Source of the DNA: Leptospira sp. 96542
GTDB taxonomy: Bacteria; Spirochaetota; Leptospiria; Leptospirales; Leptospiraceae
Reading direction: 5' to 3'
Length of the DNA stretch: 7,355 nucleotides
NCBI GenBank assembly: GCA_029310945.1
Contig: JARJFC010000106.1
Coordinates: forward strand, 1 to 7,355
The stretch's first letter is position 1. Each line of letters opens with the position of its first letter. Position numbers and translations under genes: made by a program. Below the pieces are notes generated by a model. That model did not search any database. It saw only the letters and a list, made by a program, of their open reading frames with translations, and was not told the origin of the DNA. Positions 1 through 5,244 of this stretch are shown here, piece after piece.

Positions 1-69
1 CAGCTGAGCTACATCCGGGAATGGGGTGGCCGATTCGTGATGGCGGTACCGCGTTTGGAGATCTTATGA
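1..69 (+). CDS. 3' end of an unidentified upstream gene (partial)
   Basis: Frame 1 is open from the left edge to a TGA at 67-69 and gives 22 residues ending in GGRFVMAVPRLEIL. The stop overlaps the ATG of the aminotransferase gene in an ATGA arrangement (66-69), the same junction used further down the operon, which is the main reason to treat this as real coding sequence. The tail is too short to assign. A basic/hydrophobic ending of this type (G-G-x-F followed by a short strand) reminds me of the C-termini of C-methyltransferase-type SAM enzymes, but that is only an impression. It is presumably another sugar-pathway gene of the same operon. Confidence 0.72.
   Translation, partial: QLSYIREWGGRFVMAVPRLEIL
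57..60 (+). promoter_or_regulatory. Ribosome binding site that fixes the aminotransferase start
   Basis: GGAG sits five bases before ATG 66 and inside the last codons of the upstream gene. It supports 66 rather than 21 as the start. Confidence 0.7.
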
Positions 70-1178
70 GTTCACGTATTCTTTACACCAAACCTTCGAT
101 CACAGAACGCGAAGTTGCATATGCCACGGATGCGGCCACCCATGGTTGGGGCGAGCGTTGTTACGAGTACATCAATCGTTTTGAGGCCGGTTTTTCTGCG
201 TATCTTGATGTACCTCACGCCGTAGCGACATCCAGTTGCACGGGGGCCATGCACATGGGCTTGGCAGCCCTTGGGATTGGTCCGGGGGATGAGGTGATTC
301 TGGCCGACACAAATTGGATAGCCACTGTGGCACCTGTTGTCCATTTGGGTGCAACACCTGTGTTTGTGGATGTCATGTTGGACAGTTGGTGCATTTCGCC
401 GGACGCAGTGCGAGCGGCAATTACGAATCGTACGCGCGCAGTCATCGCAACGCATCTTTACGGCAATTTATGCGCCATGGAGGAATTGCTTGCAATCGCG
501 AAAGAACATGATCTGCTTTTGATTGAGGATGCTGCGGAGGCCATCGGTTCGGTTTATCGCGGTCGCCGTGCGGGGTCGATGGGGCGTTTTGGTGTCTTTT
601 CATTTCATGGCACCAAGACACTGACAACTGGTGAAGGCGGCATGTTTGTCACCAGTGATGCTGATTTGTACGAGCGTGTGCTGACACTCAACAATCACGG
701 TCGTCGACGTGGGCAATCCAAGCAGTTCTGGGCGGACGAGGTCGGATACAAATACAAGATGTCCAATGTTCAGGCCGCTATTGGTCTGGGACAGCTTGAG
801 CGCATCGATGAACTGATCGCGCGCAAGCAGGAAATTCTGGCCTATTACCGCGAACATCTGCGGGTCTTCCCCAGTATTTCCGTGAATCCCGAGCCGGAGG
901 GCACGGTGAATGGCGGTTGGATGCCAACAGCGGTGTTTGCCAAGGACACGGGTGTCAGTCGTGAACAACTGGCTGAGCGTTTTGCCGTGGCAAATATTGA
1001 TGCACGCGTCTTCTTCTGGCCGTTGAGTAGTTTGCCGCCGTTCCAGTCCTGTCCTGGCAATGTCAACAGTTATGATTTACCGAGTCGTTCCATCAATTTG
1101 CCCAGCTATCACGATATGACCGAAGCGGATTTGGAGCGTGTGGTGGCGGTACTGGCGCAGTTCGGTCGATTGCGGTGA
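66..1178 (+). CDS. DegT/DnrJ/EryC1/StrS family PLP-dependent sugar aminotransferase
   Basis: This cytoplasmic PLP enzyme is expected to transfer an amino group (usually from glutamate) to a keto-deoxy nucleotide sugar, giving an amino sugar for a glycan. The 370 residues match the usual family length. The fold-type I landmarks are in order: an N-terminal cofactor-phosphate loop (SSCTGAMHMGLAALGIGPGDEV), the EDAAEA motif with D155 as the expected pyridine-nitrogen partner, SFHGTK with K184 as the Schiff-base lysine followed by TTGEGG, and GYKYKMSNVQAAIG from residue 227, typical of perosamine-synthetase-like members. I chose ATG 66 because GGAG lies at 57-60, five bases upstream, and the start overlaps the preceding stop. 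The in-frame ATG at 21 would lie inside the upstream gene. The 3' end overlaps or abuts the dioxygenase gene. Sugar substrate and position (C3 or C4) cannot be read from the sequence. Confidence 0.95.
   Translation: MSSRILYTKPSITEREVAYATDAATHGWGERCYEYINRFEAGFSAYLDVPHAVATSSCTGAMHMGLAALGIGPGDEVILADTNWIATVAPVVHLGATPVFVDVMLDSWCISPDAVRAAITNRTRAVIATHLYGNLCAMEELLAIAKEHDLLLIEDAAEAIGSVYRGRRAGSMGRFGVFSFHGTKTLTTGEGGMFVTSDADLYERVLTLNNHGRRRGQSKQFWADEVGYKYKMSNVQAAIGLGQLERIDELIARKQEILAYYREHLRVFPSISVNPEPEGTVNGGWMPTAVFAKDTGVSREQLAERFAVANIDARVFFWPLSSLPPFQSCPGNVNSYDLPSRSINLPSYHDMTEADLERVVAVLAQFGRLR
1174..1178 (+). promoter_or_regulatory. Ribosome binding site overlapping the aminotransferase stop codon
   Basis: GGTGA overlaps the TGA that ends the aminotransferase gene and lies five bases before ATG 1184. 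Ribosomes terminating there would be placed to restart, which suggests translational coupling. Confidence 0.55.
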
Positions 1179-1183
1179 GATCC

Positions 1184-2032
1184 ATGATGAACAAAACCTT
1201 GTTAAGTGACGAGCAGCGTGCAGAATTTTTGCGCGATGGGGTGCTGGTGATTCGTGGTTTTTATGATTTAGAGCGAGACATCTGGCCCATTCTTCGCGGT
1301 ATTCACAGTATCATCGGACTCGTCATCGACAAGTACCGGTTGGCTATCCAGCAAGCGCCCTTCAGTCCGGCCACCTTTGACAGTGGTTATCAAGAACTGA
1401 TCGCTGCCAATCGCGCGTATGGCGGCGAGGTGTATGACGCAGTCAAACAGATACCGGCCTTCGTGCGATTGGTTGCTCATCCATTGCATGATCAATTGTT
1501 GCTTGAGCTGCGCGGAGAAAAAGCCATCCCTGGTGTCGCGGCGGGAGGATACGGTATACGCATTGACAATCCGGGTGAGGATCGGTTCCGCGCAAACTGG
1601 CACCAGGAATACCCCAGCCAGCTTCGCAGTCTGGACGGTTTGGTCTACTGGAGCCCTTTGTTGGATGTGGACGAAGAGCTTGGTCCGGTGTGCTTTTGTT
1701 TGGGCTCGCATCACGATGGTGTTGTTCCCGTCCACTCGATTGAGCAAGGCGGGAAAACCGGCGCGTACGCCTTGACGCTTCAGGATGAGCAGGCGCGCAT
1801 CACGCGTTATCCGCAGATTGCGCCTTTGACCGGTCCAGGAGATTTGGTCGTGGTGGATTTTCTGGTGCTTCACGCCTCGGGTCATAACCGGGCTCGGCGA
1901 TCACGTTGGTCGATGCAGTTGCGTTATTTCAATTTCACCGAGCCCACGGGACGCGGGCATGGCTGGAAGGGATCCTTCGCGGCAGGCGCCAATTTCCTCG
2001 AGATTCATCCAGAACTTTCCGCGGATCGATGA
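1184..2032 (+). CDS. PhyH (phytanoyl-CoA dioxygenase) family Fe(II)/2-oxoglutarate-dependent oxygenase
   Basis: The 282-residue product is a predicted cytoplasmic non-heme iron oxygenase that would couple 2-oxoglutarate decarboxylation to hydroxylation (or a related oxidation) of a substrate, here most plausibly a sugar or sugar nucleotide. The N-terminus (LSDEQRAEFLRDGVLVIRGF) is the classic PhyH opening. The iron triad reads WHQEYP with H140 and E142, plus distal H230 in VLHASGHN. R241, about eleven residues on, is the likely 2-oxoglutarate carboxylate ligand. The metal motif is HxE where most relatives have HxD. The open frame reaches back to GTG 1175, which overlaps the preceding TGA. I prefer ATG 1184 because GGTGA at 1174-1178 is well placed for it, while GTG 1175 lacks a Shine-Dalgarno; ATG 1187 is also possible. 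The gene ends in an ATGA overlap with the methyltransferase gene. Family assignment is firm; substrate is unknown. Confidence 0.9.
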   Translation: MMNKTLLSDEQRAEFLRDGVLVIRGFYDLERDIWPILRGIHSIIGLVIDKYRLAIQQAPFSPATFDSGYQELIAANRAYGGEVYDAVKQIPAFVRLVAHPLHDQLLLELRGEKAIPGVAAGGYGIRIDNPGEDRFRANWHQEYPSQLRSLDGLVYWSPLLDVDEELGPVCFCLGSHHDGVVPVHSIEQGGKTGAYALTLQDEQARITRYPQIAPLTGPGDLVVVDFLVLHASGHNRARRSRWSMQLRYFNFTEPTGRGHGWKGSFAAGANFLEIHPELSADR

Positions 2033-3201
2033 AAGAAATGTCTGTTCCAACCTGCCATGTATGTGGCCACACGAATCTGGAACTGCTCTATGAAATGCAG
2101 TCCGGACTGGCGCTGACGTCATTGGGAACGGCCTATCCCGGAGATACTCGAGTGTGGGCATGTGTACATTGTTCTCATCTGCAAACCGATGAAATTGAGC
2201 ATGTTGCTCAATACTACGCGGATGACTACAACATCCTGAGTAGCAGCGCGGAAGAAGACCAGATCTACGAAATACGTGAGGGCACACCGGTCTATCGCAC
2301 AGAGCACCAACTGACAGTCCTTCAGGCTTTGCTGGAGTTGCAGCCGAATGCGCGCGTATTGGACTATGGCTGCGCCAAAAGTTCAACCATGAAGGCATTG
2401 CTCTTGGCACGGCCGGATTTACAGGTCCATCTTTTTGATGTCAGTGAAAACTACAAGAAGTTCTGGAGCAGCTTTTTGCCTGAGGATCGGTGGGCGACAT
2501 TCACACCTAAAGCAGAATGGGCGCAGAGTTTTGACGTTGTAACGTCATTTTTTGCACTGGAACACATTGTTGACCCTCTAGGAAGCCTGCGAAAGATCCA
2601 TTCCCTTCTTCGTCCGGGAGGGCATTTTTACTGCGTGGTGCCGAATGTCGCCACGAACGTGGCCGACTTCATTGTCGTTGACCATGTCAATCACTTTACG
2701 GAGGGCTCCTGGACGCATTTGTTGCAGCGCGCGGGTTTTGTGCCTGAGCGCATCGACGCAACATCGCATCGTGGAGCTTTTGTCGTGACGGCGCGGCGTC
2801 TGGAGGTTTCGCCGCCACTGTCACTGACGGACGGGGCCGCCATTGCGAAGACGATGGCCGAATTCAAGCAGATGGCGGATTTCTGGAGGGGGGCCGCAGC
2901 GCGTGTAACCAATTTCGCCGATGTGCTGCATAGCCAGGCCTGTTGCGCAATCTATGGGGCCGGGTTTTATGGCGCTTTCATCGCGGCAAGCCTCGGGGGC
3001 GTGGAACGTATTCGCTGCTTTGTAGACCAAAACCCGCATTTGCAAGGAACAACCATATTTGGACGGCCTGTAGTAGCGCCGAGCGCGCTGGATCCAAGCG
3101 TGGATACGCTGCTGGTCGGACTGAATCCGGCTCATGCGCGACGTACGATTGGTGAAATCCAAGCTTTGCGGTCACGGCCGCTGACCTATTTTTATTTGTA
3201 A
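2029..3201 (+). CDS. Three-domain SAM-dependent methyltransferase (zinc-binding N-terminus, class I core, C-methyltransferase-type C-terminus)
   Basis: The 390-residue product has the order seen in TylC3/NovU-type sugar C-methyltransferases. First comes a small zinc-binding domain with C9-x2-C12 and C45-x2-C48. Next is a class I SAM core with motif I LDYGCAKSS at 111-119, an LFDVSE acidic strand, FDVVTSFFALEHIVDP and LRPGGHFYCVVPN. Last is a Rossmann-like C-terminal domain with YGAGFYGA (G310-x-G312-x2-G315) and a VDQNPHLQG strand. It probably methylates a keto nucleotide sugar. Two departures stand out: motif I lacks the usual GxG after the acidic residue, and the region where TylC3-type enzymes carry an HEH catalytic motif reads DHVNHF. 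The target (carbon, oxygen or nitrogen) is therefore open. ATG 2029 overlaps the dioxygenase stop as ATGA; ATG 2038 is an alternative three codons in. The longer open frame back to TTG 1906 lies inside the dioxygenase gene and is not family-like. Confidence 0.92.
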   Translation: MKEMSVPTCHVCGHTNLELLYEMQSGLALTSLGTAYPGDTRVWACVHCSHLQTDEIEHVAQYYADDYNILSSSAEEDQIYEIREGTPVYRTEHQLTVLQALLELQPNARVLDYGCAKSSTMKALLLARPDLQVHLFDVSENYKKFWSSFLPEDRWATFTPKAEWAQSFDVVTSFFALEHIVDPLGSLRKIHSLLRPGGHFYCVVPNVATNVADFIVVDHVNHFTEGSWTHLLQRAGFVPERIDATSHRGAFVVTARRLEVSPPLSLTDGAAIAKTMAEFKQMADFWRGAAARVTNFADVLHSQACCAIYGAGFYGAFIAASLGGVERIRCFVDQNPHLQGTTIFGRPVVAPSALDPSVDTLLVGLNPAHARRTIGEIQALRSRPLTYFYL

Positions 3202-3205
3202 GGAG
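3201..3205 (+). promoter_or_regulatory. Strong ribosome binding site of the GNAT gene
   Basis: AGGAG shares its first base with the TAA stop of the methyltransferase gene and lies five bases before ATG 3211. It is the best Shine-Dalgarno in the operon and serves the one junction where the genes do not overlap. Confidence 0.8.
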
Positions 3206-3210
3206 CCTTC

Positions 3211-3723
3211 ATGTTGCGAGGTTCACAAGTCGAGTTGCGTGCATGGCAGGAAGACGACGTATCACCGCTGCTTGCGTTGCGCAATGACGTAGCATTGCAG
3301 AATATGCTGATTGCACAAGCCCGGCCCAATTCAGTGGAAAGGGTCCGGCGCTGGTTGGTGGACAAGAGTGGACGGGAGGATGGTCTGTTCTTTGTGATCG
3401 CCGAATTGACCAGTCAGCGGTGCCTGGGGTATTTGCAGCTCATTGACATGCATCCCTTGCATGGCACGGCCGAGCTGGGCATTTGCATTGCGCCCGGTGC
3501 GCAAGGGCAAGGGTATGGACGTGAAGCTTTGCGGTTGCTGGAAGATTATGCGCATCGCATGTTCTCCTTGCGCAAGATTGTGTTGCGAGTCCGGGCAGAC
3601 ATTCCGGCGGCCAAGTTTTACCCGAAAATTGGATACCGCGAAGTTGGCTGCTTGCGGTCGCATGTCCATGTGGATGGTCAGTACCTTGACGTATTGATGA
3701 TGGAGAAGATTCTGTTTCCATGA
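3211..3723 (+). CDS. GNAT family N-acetyltransferase (RimJ/RimL-like)
   Basis: The 170-residue enzyme should transfer an acyl group from acyl-CoA to an amine; in this operon the most likely acceptor is the amino sugar made by the aminotransferase. The opening (VELRAWQEDDVSPLLALRND) matches the Acetyltransf_3 subgroup. Motif A is clear: strand ELGICIAPGAQGQGYG, with Q98-G-Q-G-Y-G103 forming the CoA pyrophosphate loop, then a long helix and the strand KIVLRVRAD. AAKFYPKIGY at 133-142 is the usual motif B, with Y137 a candidate general acid. The acceptor could be a sugar or a protein N-terminus, since RimJ/RimL-type sequences cover both; location between sugar genes favours a sugar, as in PseH-type enzymes. 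The stop overlaps the WbqC start in an ATGA. Confidence 0.92.
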   Translation: MLRGSQVELRAWQEDDVSPLLALRNDVALQNMLIAQARPNSVERVRRWLVDKSGREDGLFFVIAELTSQRCLGYLQLIDMHPLHGTAELGICIAPGAQGQGYGREALRLLEDYAHRMFSLRKIVLRVRADIPAAKFYPKIGYREVGCLRSHVHVDGQYLDVLMMEKILFP

Positions 3724-4445
3724 GAGTCGTCATCTCCCAGCCCATGCTCTTCCCCTGGCCAGGTTTCCTGGAGCAGATCCGCTTGGCGGATGTATTTGTG
3801 CGCTATGACGACGTGCAATTTTCCAAGGGCAGTTTTACCAATCGGGTGCAATTCAAGACGGCAAAGGGCTCGCAATGGCTGACGGTTCCGTTGGCTGGAT
3901 TGTCCTTGGGGCAGCGTATCGATGAGGTGCGGGTGGATCGCCGCAGCGATTGGAAAGGTCGGCACCACATGATGCTGGCGCAAGCCTATGCGGAAGCGCC
4001 GTATTGCGCAGACATGCTCGCGCTGTTAGATCGTGTGTACGCAGAGGATTGCGACACCATCGCCGATATCAGCTGGCTCTCGCTCAGACTGCTATGCGAA
4101 TATTTCCAGATCGGATGCAATACACGCTTTGTCGGCATTCGTGAGTTGGGTATCGATGGGGCAGGTAGTCAGCGGGTGTTGGATGTCGTCAAGGCGCTGG
4201 GTGGGAGCCACTATGTGACGGGGCTTGGGGCGCGAAACTACCTTGATCATGAATCATTCGAGCGGGCCGGTATTCAGGTTGACTACATGGATTACCAGAA
4301 GCGGCCCTATCCCCAGTTGCATGGCGCGTTCACGCCTTATGTCTCCGGTCTTGATCTTGCTGCCAATCTGGGGGCGGAGGGAGCGGATTTGCTTCAACCA
4401 AATGCCATACCGTGGCGGGAGTTTCTGAAAAATGAACGAACATGA
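3720..4445 (+). CDS. WbqC-family protein
   Basis: The 241-residue product begins with the family signature: ISQPMLFPWPGF, then ADVFVRYDDVQFSKGSFTNR and WLTVPL, and later a WKGRHH segment followed by YAEAPY. WbqC proteins are encoded in O-antigen and other sugar gene clusters, and their biochemical role is not settled as far as I know. No signal peptide or membrane segment is visible, so it should act in the cytoplasm. Length is typical of the family and nothing looks broken. The start ATG 3720 overlaps the GNAT stop (ATGA). The closest purine-rich site, GGAG at 3702-3705, is rather far upstream, so the gene probably relies on coupling to the preceding one. The 3' end overlaps the next gene by 14 bases in another frame. 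Confidence 0.93.
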   Translation: MRVVISQPMLFPWPGFLEQIRLADVFVRYDDVQFSKGSFTNRVQFKTAKGSQWLTVPLAGLSLGQRIDEVRVDRRSDWKGRHHMMLAQAYAEAPYCADMLALLDRVYAEDCDTIADISWLSLRLLCEYFQIGCNTRFVGIRELGIDGAGSQRVLDVVKALGGSHYVTGLGARNYLDHESFERAGIQVDYMDYQKRPYPQLHGAFTPYVSGLDLAANLGAEGADLLQPNAIPWREFLKNERT

Positions 4446-5166
4446 AAAATTCGCTGCCGAAGTGAAGGCGAACATTGATGGCTTGTTGGCCGATAAAGAT
4501 GTGCAAGCCTTATCCAGAATCTGGCTGCGAGAGATCACGCGGCACAAATATGCTTACAACTTCCGCTGGATGGGGCGTCCGATCATTCAGTTCCCGCAGG
4601 ACATGATTGCCATGCAGGAATTGATCTGGGATATCAAGCCTGATCTCATCATCGAGACGGGCATCGCCCATGGTGGTTCCGTTCTGTACTACGCTTCTCT
4701 ACTGGAACTGATCGGTGGTGACGGTTACGTGCTCGGTGTGGACATAGACATCCGAGCTCATAACCGAGAGGAAATAGTGCGCCATCCGATGAGCAAGCGA
4801 TTGAAGATGATCCAAGGCTCCTCCATTGATCTTGCCACGATTCGTCAAGTGGAAGAGCATGTGCGTGGCAAGCGCCGGGTGTTGCTGATACTGGATTCCA
4901 ATCACACGCACGAGCACGTGATGGCCGAGATGCGTGCGTACTCGTCATTTGTCACCAAGGACAGTTATATGGTGGTGTTCGACACCTTGCTGGAAGACAT
5001 GCCGGATGATTTACTGAATGATCGTCCCTGGGGCAAAGGCAACAATCCCAAGACTGCCGTGCGCGAGTTCCTACTGGAAACCGATCGTTTCGAAATCGAC
5101 GAACGTATGGTGAGCAAGTTGCTGATCACCGTGGCGCCGGATGGCTATCTACGCTGCGTGCGCTGA
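4432..5166 (+). CDS. CmcI-family protein ('cephalosporin hydroxylase'; probable SAM-dependent methyltransferase fold)
   Basis: The 244-residue product matches the CmcI family across its length: PDLIIETGIAHGGSVLYYA, with E75-T-G-x3-G-G-S83 as the predicted SAM loop, GVDIDIRAHNR with D104 and D106, IQGSSID, LDSNHTHEHV with D155, VVFDTLLEDMP with D184, and a C-terminal GYLRCVR. The founding member is named for cephamycin biosynthesis, but its structure has a SAM/metal-binding methyltransferase fold, so the label 'hydroxylase' says little here. In a sugar operon a glycan O-methyltransferase role is the sensible guess. D155 and D184 are candidate metal ligands; the residue before D184 is Phe where CmcI has Glu. 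The start at 4432 lies inside the end of the WbqC gene, with GGGAG at 4417-4421 about ten bases upstream. It is the last gene of the plus-strand operon. Confidence 0.9.
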   Translation: MNEHEKFAAEVKANIDGLLADKDVQALSRIWLREITRHKYAYNFRWMGRPIIQFPQDMIAMQELIWDIKPDLIIETGIAHGGSVLYYASLLELIGGDGYVLGVDIDIRAHNREEIVRHPMSKRLKMIQGSSIDLATIRQVEEHVRGKRRVLLILDSNHTHEHVMAEMRAYSSFVTKDSYMVVFDTLLEDMPDDLLNDRPWGKGNNPKTAVREFLLETDRFEIDERMVSKLLITVAPDGYLRCVR

Positions 5167-5180
5167 TCCTCGCTCTGGAT

Positions 5181-5218
5181 TGGTGGGGGTAATAGAGCAC
5201 ATGCTTTTGCCCCCTCCA
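5181..5218 (+). terminator. G-rich hairpin after the operon; possible plus-strand terminator
   Basis: TGGTGGGGGTAA at 5181-5192 pairs with TTGCCCCCTCCA at 5207-5218, with one T-T mismatch and one G-U pair; a small AGC/GCT stem can form inside the loop. It begins 14 bases after the CmcI-family stop codon. No T-tract follows on the plus strand (six A's come next), so this is not a standard intrinsic terminator. It might act as an RNA 3'-end stabiliser or together with Rho. Confidence 0.4.
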
Positions 5219-5244
5219 AAAAACGAGCGAGTTATGCGCGCTCG
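5218..5244 (-). terminator. Rho-independent terminator of the OGT-like gene
   Basis: Read on the minus strand, CGAGCG (5244-5239) and CGCTCG (5229-5224) form a perfect six-pair stem with a nine-base loop, followed directly by six T's (5223-5218). This is a compact but classic intrinsic terminator. The TAA stop codon of the glycosyltransferase (5234-5232) lies inside the loop, so the left arm of the stem is still coding sequence. Confidence 0.75.

Noticed and set aside
21..65. In-frame 15-codon N-terminal extension of the aminotransferase from ATG 21.
   Set aside because: It lies in the coding end of the upstream gene, has no Shine-Dalgarno sequence and does not resemble the family N-terminus. 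ATG 66 has GGAG at good spacing and an ATGA overlap.
1268..1885. 205-codon open frame antisense to the dioxygenase gene.
   Set aside because: It is a shadow of a conserved gene: no family motif, no ribosome binding site that I can see, and it covers the PhyH catalytic motifs on the other strand.
1906..2028. Extension of the methyltransferase frame back to TTG 1906.
   Set aside because: This segment is the dioxygenase coding sequence containing its distal iron/2-oxoglutarate region, and the zinc-finger Cys motif expected near the N-terminus begins just after ATG 2029.
3140..3210. Possible internal promoter before the GNAT gene, in the T-rich stretch near 3190.
   Set aside because: No convincing pair of -35 and -10 boxes at proper spacing; the stretch encodes the C-terminus of the methyltransferase (TYFYL), and the gap to the next gene is only nine bases.
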